Part shown: piece after piece, positions 34,605 through 46,799 of the stretch
Position numbering within the stretch: the first letter of the stretch is position 1
Layout: the number at the start of each line of letters is the position of its first letter
Position numbers and translations under genes: made by a program
The notes under the pieces: model-generated
The model's input: the letters and a program-made list of their open reading frames with translations, nothing else
Databases searched by the model: none
Told to the model about the DNA's origin: nothing
Source of the DNA: Antilocapra americana
Taxonomy: Eukaryota; Chordata; Mammalia; Artiodactyla; Antilocapridae
Direction: 5' to 3'
DNA length: 64,000 nt
Assembly (NCBI GenBank): GCA_007570785.1
Contig: ML661885.1
Coordinates: 13,548,915-13,612,914 of the forward strand

Positions 34605-35351
34605 ATTAAGCAATGATGTGGGTATAGCATCTGCCCATCAGAAGCTGAGGTAAATCCACTCACAGAAGTGATGTCTGAGCCAGCGGTGATGGGGCAGCCC
34701 TGCTACAGGGGCCTTCTGCTTTGAAGTATGTGCGCAACAGTGTGAATACGACCCTGAGAGAAAAGTCAAGACTTTGGAAAGCGGTGTGTGATTCAGGACA
34801 CAGCCACCTTCAGTTCACAAGGACCTTTGTGCAAATTATAGAAAGATCCCCACTCTGGGCCGACCAGCTTGGATAATGGCTCAATCTGGTCGCTGATGTG
34901 AGTACATGCAATCCACATGGCCTGACAAGTAGAACCCTGCTCAGAAATTGGGTGTCTTTCCCAACCTCTTGGCCTGAGCATGATTTTTATAGGATGCAAC
35001 TTGCACACACCTTGCTGAGTTTCCATATGAGACAGAAATTGTCAAGAGCAAAAGATAAATTCATCATGGTGTTGAGAAGAGAACTAAAGAGATTGAGCAA
35101 TGAACAAAAAAGCATAGGTGAAAAGATAGGTTTAATGAAATCTACCAACAAGTTGAGGGCATCATCCCCTCATACTTTGTGTCATAAAGCTGGGTTATAC
35201 CAGTAACTTAGTCTACATGGAGTTCATGGAAGTTTGGAGCATGGATCATGGGTACCTATCAGGGTAATAAAGTCTTGAGGTGTTTGTTAGAATTCTGCTA
35301 GCTAAATACTCTTAATACACTTAATTGAAATGTACTGGGAAATCTATTCAG
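34605..35351. other. No recognised feature
   Basis: A 102-codon plus frame at 34898-35206 is present without recognisable domain or codon bias. Confidence 0.45.
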
Positions 35352-35482
35352 TGTTGCTTGCTTGCTCAGTCGCTCAGTTGTGTCTGACTCTTTGCGACTG
35401 GACTGTAGCCCACCAGGCTCCTCTGTCCATGGGATTTCCAAGGCAAGAATTTTGGAGTGGGTTTCCATTTCCTTCTCTGGAT
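35352..35482 (-). mobile_element. BovA SINE, 3' part
   Basis: The plus strand reads CAGTCGCTCAGTTGTGTCTG through CCTCTGTCCATGGGATTTCC to TTTCCATTTCCTTCTC; the tRNA head is missing. Confidence 0.88.
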
Positions 35483-35604
35483 TTACAGTGTTAGATGATG
35501 CTATATATTTTTGTGGGAACAATTATTCTTATAGACCAGGAAATCAAACTCCAAGAATCAAAGTGCTTTCCCTGTGAGAAGGAAACCAGAGAAGGTCTTT
35601 ATTT

Positions 35605-36108
35605 TTAAACTAATTTTTATTGGAGTAAAGTTGCTTTACCATGTTGTGTTAGTTTCTGTTGTACAGCAAAGTGAGTCAGTTATACATATATCTCCTCTCT
35701 TTTGGATTTCTTTCCCATTTAGGTCACCACAGAGCACTGAGTAGGGTTCCTTCTGCTATAGAGTGGGTTCTCATTGAGCTCCCATTCCCTGGGGAAGGAA
35801 GTGGCAACCCACTCAGTGTTCTTGCCTGGAGAATTCTGTGGACAGAGGAGCCTGGTGGGATACAGTCCATGGGGTCACAGAATTGGACATGACAGACCGA
35901 CTAACACTCATTGAGTTATCTATTTTATACATGGCATCAATAGTGTGTATATGTCAACCCCAATCTCCTAATTCACCCCACCTCCCTCTCCCCCCCATTG
36001 GGGTCCATATGTCTGTTCTCTGTGTCTGTATCTCTATTTCTGCTTGTAAATAAGATCATCTATACCATTGCTTTAGATTCCACATATATGTGTTAATATA
36101 CCTTGAAG
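35605..36108 (-). mobile_element. L1 3' UTR, interrupted by a SINE
   Basis: Antisense L1 3' end (ATTTTTATTGGAGTAAAGTT, GTGTTAGTTTCTGTTGTACA) fills 35605-35778 and resumes at 35907-36108 (TCTATTTTATACATGGCATC, then CACATATATGTG). Confidence 0.85.
35780..35906 (+). mobile_element. BovA SINE 3' half, nested in an L1
   Basis: GGGAAGGAAGTGGCAACCCA through GAGCCTGGTGGGATACAGTC to GACCGACTAACA. CTCATTGAG flanks it at 35770-35778 and 35907-35915. Confidence 0.88.
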
Positions 36109-36837
36109 GACATTACCTTAAGGCAATATAGAACTCATAAGCCTGCTCTGACTTATGCGAAAATAGCACACCCCCTGCCCTTTTTAGGGCCTTTGACTGC
36201 TCATGCCCTCAGAATTCTCACCCAACTTGACTAGACAAGTATAGAGAAGCTTTGACAGATTCTGATCCTTTGTCTTCGATTTGTTGAGGCTCCACGTGGA
36301 TCACCCCCTTTGTCTGAACTCTTCCTTGTCAGTTTGTTTCTTTCCTCATGACTTTGTTAGAGGGAAGACATCTCATTTCACAGGTGGCCCATGAGAAGAC
36401 ACCCCAGTACCACCAGGAAACATTCTCCCAAACATATGTAGGGTGGGTTCATCAGTAAAAATAGGCTGGATCATGCTGTGTGAAAAATAACATTATAAAT
36501 TTCAGTGGCATAACAGAACAAACTTATTTCTCTTTTACACAAAGTCCTCTGCAGACCCAGTTCTCCAAGGAAGTAGTGGTTTGGGATTCTGGGCTACTTC
36601 CTTTTCCTGGTACCTGCATCTCCTTATGTTCTTTGATCGCTGTGGCATGGAAGAGAGTTAATAGACTATCTTGACCCAGCAATGTAATGCTTTGGCCCAG
36701 AAATGCAATGTCACTTCTGCTTCAAAGTAATTGATTAGACTTGGGGAAACTGTCCTTCTGTGCCCAGGAGAGGAGAATCTGCTGTGAGTGAGCCTTAGTG
36801 GTGAAGCAATACCAGCCATGTGTATCATAGCTGGTGT
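36109..36837. other. No recognised feature
   Basis: No family or exon recognised. Confidence 0.45.
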
Positions 36838-37245
36838 GTTAGTTTACAAGTGCCACTGTAACGAAACAGCATAGACTAGACTCATTGGAAAAGACTCTAA
36901 TGCTGGGCAAGATTGAGGGCATGAGGTGAAGGGGGTGACAGAGGATGAGATTGTTGGATGGCATCACTGACTCAATGGACATGAATTTGAGCAAACTCCA
37001 GGAGATAGCAAAGGACAGGGAAGCCTGGTGTGCCACAGTTCATGGGGTCACAAAAACTCAGACATGACTTAGCGGCTGAAGAACAACAATGTGGCTTAAA
37101 CAACAAATCACCTTTTCCCACAGTTCTTGAAGATAGAAGCCCAAGATCAAGGTGTCATCAGGTTTGTTTTCTCCTGAGGTCTTCTTATGTTTTCTTAAAC
37201 TGCAGAGCACAGCTGACCTTGGGTTTGTCCTCATTCCTACAAGTG
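36838..37245 (-). repeat. MLT1-type MaLR LTR relic, split by a BovB fragment
   Basis: The plus strand shows the antisense 3' end of an ERVL-MaLR LTR (TGTTAGTTTACAAGTGCCAC, then AACGAAACAGCATAGAC) to about 36876. It resumes at 37087 (TGTGGCTTAAACAACAAATC, CACAGTTCTTGAAGATAGAA, AAGATCAAGGTGTCATCAGG). Non-coding, old solo LTR. Confidence 0.65.
36878..37086 (+). mobile_element. BovB 3' end fragment
   Basis: The plus strand matches the last 200 bp of BovB (GAAAAGACTCTAATGCTGGG, CAATGGACATGAATTTGAGC) and ends GACTTAGCGGCTGAAGAACA. It is inserted into the MaLR LTR. Confidence 0.87.
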
Positions 37246-38589
37246 GGATCCCTTCATTATGTTATTTGTTGATGGCTGGTTGGACCAAGCTATACCAAAG
37301 AAGAACCTGGGTGTAGGCTCTAGTTACATCCTTAGAGATTGTGGGTGGATTTTGGCAAAGACTGAAGATCAAGGAATATGGTCTCTTCTGTCTTCCTACT
37401 TCTCCTATCAGCAACCTTTTCCAATTTTCTTGTGCTTCTCTTAGTGTTTAAAAACTTGGCTCATTCTTGTTCCTCTCCTACAAAGATGTGTGTTTTTTCC
37501 CTCATTGTTCCCCCCATCATGGAATTTTAATAGCACAGATATACTACATATTTGTTTATTTATCTTATGTATATCTGTGATTTATTTAAAAAGATGGTAA
37601 GGTTTTATTTCATCCTCCAAGAACCAGTTTTTGCCCCCTTTATTGTCCCTGTTGAAAATCCATGTTCTAGGGCCAACTGGATGAAAGAATGCTTGTATAG
37701 TGAGTGAAACGGTCAGTCCAATGCTGTCTTTTGTGGACCTGAGATGCCTGCCAGGCACCACATCATGGCCCTACACTGGTGCACAGGTTACCCTGTAGTA
37801 GAAGGTCCACTTTTCACATATGTCATGAAACAGAGCAGGGATTCATCATGGTCCAGGCTATGGAGACCTTAAGAAAGGTTTGCAAAGTTCCTTCTTCTGA
37901 GATTGATTAGCTTCATGCCCCAGAGTATGGTGGCCTCCCTTCCTTCAGGAATGATGATTTATGTGAGAGTGATACTAATGAATGGTCACAGCTATCCTGG
38001 GCTGCGTTTATGTGGGCCAATATTTTTTTCTCATGGTTTTCATCAGGAAGAGCCCTCATTATGTTTAACTAGCTTAAGCAGCATTTTCAATATTAACTCC
38101 TCAGCATCAAGTGGCCCCAGAGTCCTAACTGTGGCTCGCCTTTAGGCGAGCCTAAAACAATATGAGATTCTAAAACATGGTCATCAATGTGTTTACATTT
38201 GTTTTCCTGAAGGAACTCATCCAGGAGCAAGGCTGCTTCCCTTTATTCTTTGGTCTCAGCTTGTATCTGCTTCCTCACAAACTCTGATCTCTTCAGAAAG
38301 CTTGCTCTCTGAGGTCCTCACAAGGTCCTTGACCTGTACTCTGAAGTTCCATCCGCGTGGGTCATTTCACTCAGTCATCTTACTCTGCTTAGTGTCCTCT
38401 CATGTCAGTATTCTCATTCCACCCCTTCTGATGGCATCTGGATCTCCTAAAGGAAGCAGCCCCTTTAGTGTGGTGACTGGGGGGTCAGGGACAGGAACCG
38501 TTTCTGAGGTCTGGCTGGACTGGTGTCCTTACCAATGTGTGGGGACAGCACAGCATTGAGACTGTCACTGTCCGTCACAATGTATAGAA
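37246..38589. other. No recognised feature (1.3 kb)
   Basis: Single-copy-looking sequence. Short ORFs at 37903-38145 and 38302-38559 show no domain. Confidence 0.5.
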
Positions 38590-38810
38590 TACTTGGTTCT
38601 GGTTCAAATCCCTGTTTCGTCACTTCCTGTGAGACCTTAGAAATTAATTTTTCTCAGACTTAGTTTTCTCATCTAAAAATGGGGAAAGAATAGGAGCTAC
38701 CTCACATGGGTTGTTAGGAGGACTCAGTGGGTTAAGACACATGAAGCATTTAAACTACTGTCTGGTACCTCCTGAAGTACTTGGTAAATGTTGGCTGCTA
38801 GTCTTACCAC
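38590..38810 (+). repeat. MIR SINE
   Basis: It contains GGTTCAAATCCCTGTTTCGT (tRNA-derived B-box region), GTTTTCTCATCTAAAAATGG, and GGGTTGTTAGGAGGACTCAG, in the order of the MIR consensus. Confidence 0.8.
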
Positions 38811-39227
38811 CTACTACGATGACGCTTCTATTACCCCTGTTGTTCTCCTCAAGCCTTGTGAGTGCTCCTTCATCTGTGCATAAGGGATGGGAGGTGTGTG
38901 TTTTAGTGTTTTTTCTCTCCTTTAACTCTGAATGTAGCATTATAGACCCTGGACCTCACTCATCTAAGTTCTTCAAAACAACTCAGAAGTATATATGTAT
39001 TTGCCCATTAAATTCTTGCTTGCAATTTCATTGTGTAGAGCTTTGGTACCAGTTATAACCTAATGGGTTTTGAAATTAGATTGGAAACTCCATCAGACTT
39101 GTCATTCATTATCAAATATTATCATGTGTCACTAATCACAGTGGGGATAGAAGACTGAATAAGGTAGTTCCCCCTCCTCAAGAAACTTATGCTCAGAAGA
39201 GAGAATAATGTATGGACACAAATCACT
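38811..39227. other. No recognised feature
   Basis: No family or exon recognised. Confidence 0.45.
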
Positions 39228-39400
39228 GTAATAATAATAATTACAGACATTTGCTCCTTGTCAGACTATGCTGAGCACTTTTCCATTTGTTTTATAACTA
39301 ACTCCTGAAAACAATCCTATGGCACAGGGAGGCACAGGTACTAGAGTTTAAGTAGTAAGTGAAAAAGTGAAGAATTAAACCTTGGGCCTTCTGACTTCTG
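39228..39400 (-). repeat. MIR SINE
   Basis: The plus strand shows antisense MIR: TGCTGAGCACTTTTCC, CCTGAAAACAATCCTATG, then GAATTAAACCTTGGGCCTTC and TGACTTCTGAGC. Confidence 0.7.
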
Positions 39401-41461
39401 AGCTTGTGGTATTACCATTCACAACACATGTCATGAGAGAGTCTCACAAGTCTGCTGGTAGAATCAGAGAAAGGAGAAGTCTCTTCAAGCTGGTGTGTTT
39501 GTGGCGCAGGTGTTCTTACAAGGAAGGGTGTGGTGGCAGAGACAGCTTTTTGACAGTTCATTCCTGGGATTGGTGGGTAGAATTTACATGGGAAAGAAGC
39601 ATCCTGAGAAGTAGGACCAGAATAGAAGTCCCAGACAGTATTGTGAAGCTGGGCATTTCTAGGGCCCTAGGTGTAATTTGTTTGGACTAAAATAAAGAAT
39701 ATGAGCAGAGAAAGTTCAACTGGAGCTATCTTAGGTTCAGACTCCATAAGACCTTGAATGCCAGGTAGAGATTTTGCTTTTTTTTCCCCACTAAGGTAGT
39801 CTAGGAGAGTAGAGAGAACGCCAGCCTTCCTACTGGATACACTGCATGTGAATTTGTAAGGTGAACTCTTACAAGGCACTTGGAGGGGAGGATGCCTCAA
39901 GCTCTCTGATGTTCAGTTTCCTCTCTGATGACTTTAGTGAGGATTTTGTTCCTGCTTCTTTGTGGAACAGATGGAGGGATTACCCCCTGCCTAATATCAC
40001 TGTGAGAATGACAATAATTGAGGCAAAGCACAAGCCCAGCAGTCCATAAACAGCAGCTACCATTATTATATTATTACAGATGCATGGTTGAGGTTGTTGG
40101 GCAAGAGGGTGGTGTGAGTATGGTTTTGAGGAGCTTTCTCCAGTGCATATGTTTGTGACAAAGAGGAAACTAGCTTTAGCAGTGGGGAGATCAGCAGGAA
40201 GCTACTGAGATGCAGCAGAGGGAGAAGGAGAGCCTGAAGGGAGGGGCCTGGCGTGGAGCCCTTGATGTGTCAGGGGTGAGGTCAGCACTGTGGGCTGCCT
40301 GTGGGTGACCAAGAATCTGCCCAGGAAGCTTCTGTGTCACCATGTATCAAGGATCAAGGTACGCTCAGATATTTTCTCAGTCCTTTTAAACCCATGAGAT
40401 GTTTACAGTTAAGTAGGGTAAAGCTTCAAGGCAGAGCCTAGTTCTAGATGATTCTGACTTCCATGCATCCTGTGCTTCCACCTTAGCACCCTGCCTTGCT
40501 TTCTGCTAATGAAGCTTCGGCTGTGTGCTTCTCCGGCTATGGGTTCTCTAAGTTAGTGGAAGCCATATCCCTGTCCTGATTCGGTGTTTAGAGCCAGAGA
40601 AAGATCCTATGAATATGTCAGATCCACTAATAACTGGTACCCACGACCAAACTGATCCTCTCAAAAAGTTTCCCTTAGTACTTTGTTGACTTCTGTACCA
40701 CCAATCTGCTATGCAGCCTGCCCTTCCCACCTTATGAGTACTGCTCATTGGGGTTGCATATTTCTGGTGAGTAACTGTTTAGATTTACTGTATAAATGCC
40801 CCTTTATTGTTCATGTGCCTTGGCCACTGCATTTCTCTTTGAGTCTGGAACTGGCTTCTAACACTTGAACTGTGTGTGTTTGTTTTTTCCATGGCACAGT
40901 CACATGAACCTCTTTTGACAAAAACGAGAAGAGGGTTTGTGGGACAGGCTCCGTGAGCCCACCAGACAACAGGGACCCCTTTGCCAGTGAGAGGTCAGCC
41001 CTGTTTCATGATGAGGCATGAAATATCAACAGCTGGAATTTTTGTTCTTAAGCCAAGTAGGAAGGAGGTGAGGCATGTTAAGACAGGGTGTGCATTTTTT
41101 TTCTTCCTTTTTTTCTTTTTCTTTTTAAAAAAAGACTGAGGATACAGAAAAGCAGCAGCTTGGACAGAAGAAAGGAAGAATCATAAACATGTCCCACTAA
41201 GTCGGGATCCTGACTCGTCTGCTGCAGCTCTGCTCTAATAGCACTGGGATTCCCGTAGCGGAAACCACTCACATTTTATCCCAGAATTTGCAAACAGCAA
41301 AGGGAGCTAAAAGATCCCCCTGAGTCCACAACTGCGTATTCAGTATCCCAAGCCTTTTGTTAGGTCTGTTTCTAACCATTATTTCTATTTGTGGTTTTAC
41401 CATTGTATTATCAATACTGACGTCTGTCATCAACACCCAACAGGTGTTGTGTCAATTTTTA
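39401..41461. other. No recognised feature (2 kb)
   Basis: Single-copy-looking sequence with a pyrimidine tract at about 41095-41130. No exon, RNA gene or repeat family is recognised. It is one of the longest apparently repeat-free stretches here. Confidence 0.5.
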
Positions 41462-41617
41462 TTTATTTTAAAGTTTTTATTGGAGTGTGGTTGATTTACA
41501 ACATTGTGTTAGTTTCAGATGTACAGCAAAGTGAGTCAGTTATACATATATCAACTCCTATAGATTCTTTTCCCATATCGATCATTACCAAGTATTGAGT
41601 TGTCTGTGCTATACAGT
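41462..41617 (-). mobile_element. L1 3' end remnant
   Basis: Antisense L1 3' UTR: TTTTTATTGGAGTGTGGTTG, then ACAACATTGTGTTAGTTTCA and GTCTGTGCTATACAGTG. Confidence 0.83.
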
Positions 41618-41842
41618 GCGTGGGTGTGTGTTCAGTCACTTCAGTCATGTCCGACTCTTTGTGACTCCGTGGACTGTAGCCCATCAGTCTCTGTCCATGG
41701 GATTCTCCAGGCGGAGATAGTGGAGTGGATTGCCATGCCCTCCTCCAGGGGATCTTCCCGACCCAGGGATTGAACCCCTGTCTCTTATGTCTCCTTCATC
41801 GACAGGTGAGTTCGTTACCATTAGTGCCACATGAGAAACCAA
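41618..41842 (-). mobile_element. BovA SINE, full length
   Basis: The plus strand runs from TGTGTGTTCAGTCACTTCAG through the core to GGGATTGAACCCCTGTCTC (antisense B box) and GCCACATGAGAAACC. The head is mutated. Confidence 0.88.
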
Positions 41843-42279
41843 AGTTTTCAAAGTAAACATCCCGATGCTTGGACTCCTCTCATGTCTTATGACCAAACCC
41901 TGACCTTATACTCTGCTTAGTCCAGCACCGAGTTCTCTGGCTTCTTGTTCTGGTTTTGCTTTGGATCACTTGTTGATTCCTTATATTTACCTCTTCTTCT
42001 GGGACTCAAATCCTGCTCTCCTGAGGATCTCTCTAGAGCTTGAAGTGCCTCTGCCTCTGAAACACCTCTCCTCTGACTGTTATGGATTGTTTTGACACCA
42101 GCTCTCCTCACCCTGCCTGCTCCCCAGAACCCCCCACACCCAGCCACCTGCCATGTGTAGGCTCTCCCTACCTCTCTTCCTCCCCTGGGATCCTCCTCTT
42201 AGCTGCCCTAAGGTGTAAGGGTGTCTAACCTCCGACTGTGGCTTTTCCCACGCAGTGCATTCCTCCCACTGACGATGAC
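41843..42279. other. No recognised feature
   Basis: CT-rich plus strand, no recognised family or exon. Confidence 0.45.
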
Positions 42280-42358
42280 TTGATTCATGTCGATGTATGG
42301 TGAAAACCACCACAATATTGTGAAATAATTACCTCCAATTAAAACAAATTAATTTAAA
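42280..42358 (+). mobile_element. L1 3' terminal fragment
   Basis: Very short 5'-truncated bovine L1 end: GATTCATGTCGATGTATGG, then ACCACCACAATATTGTGAAA and an A-rich end. It resembles the ends at 56640-56740. Confidence 0.78.
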
Positions 42359-42511
42359 AAATCTGTGGAACGCAGCTGGACCTGGGGACATGGGTGATCA
42401 ACAAATGTCAGACCTTTTGATGAAAAAGGTTTATCTGTGACTTCCAAATGAGAGAAAATTCTAAATCCTTCCTACATGACCTTTTCAGAGCATGTGCTCT
42501 GGGTCTCTGTG

Positions 42512-42726
42512 CTGTGCCGTGCTTAGTCGCTCAGCTGTGTCTGACTCTCTGCGACCCCATGGACTGTAGCCCACCAGGCTCCTCTGTCCATGGGGATTCC
42601 CCAGGCAAGAATACTGGGGTGGGTTGCCATACCCTTCTCCAGGGGATCTTCCTGACCCAGGAATCAAACCAAGGTCTCCTGCATTGCAAGTAGACTCTTT
42701 ACCATCTGAGATACCTGGGAAGCCCA
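42512..42726 (-). mobile_element. BovA SINE, full length
   Basis: The minus strand starts GGGCTTCCCAGGTATCTCAG, has GGTTTGATTCC as B box and ends AGTCAGACACAGCTGAGCGA. Flanks CTCTGGGTCTCT (42497) and CTCTGAGTCCCT (42727) match at 10 of 12 bases and may be the target duplication. Confidence 0.92.
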
Positions 42727-42738
42727 CTCTGAGTCCCT

Positions 42739-44237
42739 AGTAGTGAATATATTTTGATGATCCCTAATCTCTCTTCAATAAGCTGAACAGGGGCCTGACC
42801 ATGATTAACACTGAGGGATGGAGAGAGGGAATTAAAAGAGGTTCCTATCCTTCTTTCCTCATTACTCACCCTACGCAACAGGGCAATATCTGAGGCTAAC
42901 TTTCCATCTCTTAGTTGAGGGAATAAATCAAAGCCTTTGGTGGAAGCATCGGAGTTGGACTTTTTCTCCCTGATACCATCTCTAAAACTGATAAAGGAGA
43001 AAGCACGCATCCAGTACTTCTCACTGAGCCCTGGGATGCCAAAGGAGCTGAGGAACGTGGCCCTCAAGGTCTGGAGAGCTAACCCAAAGTGGCAGGGAAT
43101 AGACTGTGTTTCATGCTTTGACCCAGCAATTGCACCCCTAATTGGGCACATAGTTGCACTTTCATGCCATTTAAACACTTTAAAGAACCGGTACTCAAGA
43201 CAGAAGGCCACTGTGTGTTTTCCTGAGGGTGCAGTGAGGGAGTAAAGAATGCAGGCACTCTCTGAGCATAATTAGGCATTTAATTGCACATCTAGACTTC
43301 ACCGATGGTTTTGCATGCACATTTGATTATGATTCACTTGAAAGCACCCTGCTGATGCTAGTCTGTCTTCTATTTCTCTACAAAGACAATTAGGGAGGAA
43401 AATATTCAAAGCATTTAATTCTTAAGTCTTATTTCTTTAGTTTCTTTTTAGTTCTAACTTCCCTTCAAGTTTCTAGAGAGTTAAAACAACCACTACCAAC
43501 AGGGAATTCCACATCTGACTCTTATAAAGCACATAAAACAGAATGTACATAACTGTGGGTAGTTTGCAATTAGAGCATAAGTATAGTACAAATGTGGTGT
43601 CTCTCATCTACTAGGAGCCCCCTTTCTTGCTCTCTACCCATATCTTCAGATTGCGAAATCAAGGCATTAGGGTCAAATCTTTGACCTAAGGCATTGAATA
43701 GCATATTTTTGTCAGGAATATAAATTGTCCTTGGCATCATGTTCTTTTCTGTCATCAAGCCAAAAGACCAGTGTTACATGTTTAACTCTATTCTCCTATT
43801 GCACAAGTAAACAATAGACTAACCTCAGAGACTTGGGTTATACAGAAATATAGACTTGGATATTTTGATCCAATTCCTTTTTCATACCCATCTCCTTGGT
43901 TGCAGCACCAAAAAATTTCCAATGAATACTTTGGAAATGAACCCATCTCTTTCTTCATCCTTTCTGCCTTCCTAATTTGAGTACTTTGCAGAGATTAGTG
44001 TTGGGGAATTTTTGCTTTCAGTCCCAGTGTATGTTCCATACTTTTTAAATCGACATATTCCATTGACCAAAAGTCACTCAAGTCGTGTTGGCTCTGCTAC
44101 ATGTATACCACTGGCTGCTGTGTTTCCTAGGTTTGCATAACTTGGCCATCCTCAGAGCAGTCTGTAAGGAGCCATCTTTAACCTAGTTTTGGCTTGATCT
44201 GACTTTGGCTTACTGCAGTAGTTAAGAATATCACCCA
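42739..44237. other. No recognised repeat; overlapping ORFs at 42760-43245
   Basis: A plus frame (42937-43245, starting from TTG) and a minus frame (to 43211) overlap. In the plus frame the run at about 42985-43075 has many G/C-ending codons. I recognise no protein, there is no usable ATG at the start, and the frame meets a stop just upstream at 42916-42918. Confidence 0.3.
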
Positions 44238-44275
44238 GAGGAGCTTCACAGCTGGGGCTAGTGGTAAAGAATGGC
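44238..44275 (+). repeat. Possible Bov-tA SINE head fragment
   Basis: GGAGCTTCACAGCTGG followed by CTAGTGGTAAAGAATGGC resembles the SINE head only. Confidence 0.4.
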
Positions 44276-44351
44276 ATCCAAAATAGACATCAACTGAATG
44301 TAAGATACTGAGGGGTAGTTAGACTATGTCTGAACCACCGTCATAAATCTA

Positions 44352-44556
44352 GGGCTTCCCAGGTGGCTCAGTGGTAAAGAATCCGCCTACTGATGCAGGA
44401 GACACAGATTAGATCCCAGGTCAGGAAGATCCCCTGGAGAAGGAAATGGCAATCACTCCAGTATTCTGGCTTGGGAAATCGGGAGCCTGGCAGGCTATAG
44501 TCCATGGAGCAGCAAAGAGTCAAACGCAACTTAGTGACTAAACACAACACACAAGC
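44352..44556 (+). mobile_element. BovA SINE, full length
   Basis: GGGCTTCCCAGGTGGCTCAG, a mutated B box (GATTAGATCCC), the CAATCACTCCAGTATTC core, a small internal deletion before GGGAGCCTGG, and the tail AACTTAGTGACTAAACACAA. Confidence 0.9.
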
Positions 44557-44725
44557 CATTACTTAACTACATGTTCATCAGAGGTAGATCTGTACTGCAC
44601 AAGTAACAAATGCTTAATAGTAATATTAAATATTGATTTATAATCCCTTCTTGCTAAGAAATTGGCAAAAACTCAGTCAGATACAGCTGGTTTGTCAAGA
44701 AGTCCCTAACAGGTGGTATGTATGA

Positions 44726-44860
44726 GAATCACCAGTTTGGGGTGGTATGCCTCAAAATACGGAGATACAGGCCCTCTGAATTAGAAATTCCAGGGCAGGA
44801 TCCAAGCCTATATATTTTCAAAATGTTCCTTAGTGATTCTGATGTTTTTTGCTGTGGAGA
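44726..44860 (+). repeat. MER5-like DNA transposon relic
   Basis: GAGAATCACCAGTTTGGG, CAGGCCCTCTGAATTAGAA and TTAGTGATTCTGATG follow the MER5 order. Diverged. Confidence 0.5.
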
Positions 44861-45000
44861 ACCAGAAGGTGGGGAGATTAGTTTCTGTTCTGGTCCTTCA
44901 TGAAATATATTTGCTGTTGCTATGGTGTTAGGTTGGGAGTCATGGAATTTGAAGACCTGAATTCAGTTGAAGACTGCACAGTTTATTAGAAGTTGTGTGA

Positions 45001-45186
45001 GGGACTTCCCTGGTCATCCAATGGTTAAGAGTTCCTCTTAAAATGCAGGGGGGCAGGGGTTTGATCCCTGCTTGGGGAGCTAAGTTTCCAGGTACCTTGA
45101 AGCCAAAACACCAAAACATAAGATATAAGCAATATTGTAACAAAATCAATGAAGACCGTAAAAATTGTCCACATTAAAAAAAACTG
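45001..45186 (+). mobile_element. CHR-type SINE
   Basis: GGGACTTCCCTGGTCATCCA head, GGTTTGATCCC B box, GGGGAGCTAAGTTTCC, then an A-rich part and GTCCACATTAAAAAAAACTG tail, as in CHR-2 SINEs of cetartiodactyls. Confidence 0.87.
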
Positions 45187-45468
45187 AAAGTTGTATGAGC
45201 CTGTGCCCCAGTGTCCTTCCTTGTAAAAGGTGAGATAACAGGATCTTTTGGGATTAAGAGAGGTTGTACGCTTAGCCATGTGTCTGGCATCACAATGCCA
45301 AGTCAAGCTCATCAAATGGACTACTCCTGTCCTGAACTTGATAAATTCATGCCCTCTACATCCTATCCATTGTCCTCTACTCGAGCAATGTCTTATATTG
45401 GGGTCTTTATATTTTTCAGAGCAGTGCCATACCTTATTCCTAATAAGCATATGTGAAAGTAATAAAGA

Positions 45469-45705
45469 AGTATGTGTGTGTCTGCATGTGTACGTTAGTG
45501 GCTCAGTCATGGCCAACTCTTTGTGACCCCATGGACTGTAGCCCACCAGGCTCCTCTGTCCATGGGATTTCCCAGGCAAGAGTACTGGAATGGGTTTCCA
45601 CTTCCTCCTCCGGGGGATCTTCTGGTCCCAGGAATTGAACCTGCATCTCTTGAGTGTCCTACATTGGCAGGCGGATTCTTTACTACTGTGCCACCTGGGA
45701 AGCCC
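45469..45705 (-). mobile_element. BovA SINE with target duplication and TG-rich tail
   Basis: The minus strand starts GGGCTTCCCAGGTGGCACAG and ends GAGCCACTAACGTACACATG followed by a short CA run. AATAAAGA flanks it at 45461-45468 and 45706-45713. Confidence 0.93.
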
Positions 45706-45713
45706 AATAAAGA

Positions 45714-46799
45714 GGCAGAACTTCCTTCAAATATGCTCTGTGCCCTAACTCTCTGTTTACTCTAATCCCAACATTGTTTTGCCAGTCTAGTACAGGGAGT
45801 AACTTCCTAATGGGTCTGGGCAGAAAGTAGATTCTCCCACTGGGAAGAGGCATGGTTATCCAAAAACTGCCAGTGTGAGATCATTTTGCCATCATCTGTA
45901 GAATGGTCAGTGAGGATGGCCACGTGATGTGAATGAGCATGCTGTGCTGTGTGGGTGTGTTTGGGTCTCAGCGTTTTGTTTCCCAGCTTTATTATCAGTT
46001 CTCCAAGGACAGCTTTCCCCCCCATCCAGGGCTTCATGGAACTCTGGGAACAGGGAATGTGTGTGCCAGGCAGCCCTGTGGCAGAGGCATGTCTTGTTTA
46101 TCATTCTAGTTTAAATTGCCCCTCTTATGTACTAGTATTTATATGTATAACAAATGGGGACTGGCTAATTATGTGGTTCTTAGTAGGAATTGAGTCTCTG
46201 CTGGAACCAGCCCAATCTCTGCCCACTATTTATAGCCTTCATATGTCCCAAATTTTCCAGTTCTGATTTCAAATATTCTATCCCACTGTCTCCAGAAGTA
46301 CACTTTATGCTTGTCAGACCACATGTCAATTTATGGTTTGAGAAATATAGTCACAGTATTATAACTGCCACCCCAAACACCACATTTTCTGACTGTGAGA
46401 TTGGAATCTTGCCTTTTCAAAACAAATTGGACATACTTCGGAAGTGTAAAAAAAGATCTTTTCTTCTCCAAATTTTCTTGGTAAGCAGTTGACTCAAGAC
46501 TTCACCTAAAAACCATGCAGATCCGGGATTAAATGGCTATAATAATAAAGAGCTTGATGACAATTGTTCTTGAGATGGTACCTTTCACAGAGAATGTGAC
46601 CAATTGATAGAGTAAACAAATAGTTTGAATGGGTATATGGAGATTTTCTTTCTGTAAGCTACAGAACTCTGATCTGAATAGGTTGTTTTCCTTCCCCATC
46701 ATATATGGAGGCAGAACTTTTGCTGCATGAAGAGATAAAGGGGCAGACTTCTCACACTGTTTGGTCCCTTTTTTGTATTGGACAAGATACTGGGCCATT
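45714..46799. other. No recognised feature
   Basis: ORFs at 45807-46266 overlap on both strands. No family or exon is recognised. Confidence 0.45.

Noticed and set aside
42699..43211. 170-codon minus ORF
   Set aside because: Its 3' end lies within a BovA SINE and it overlaps a plus frame; no domain.
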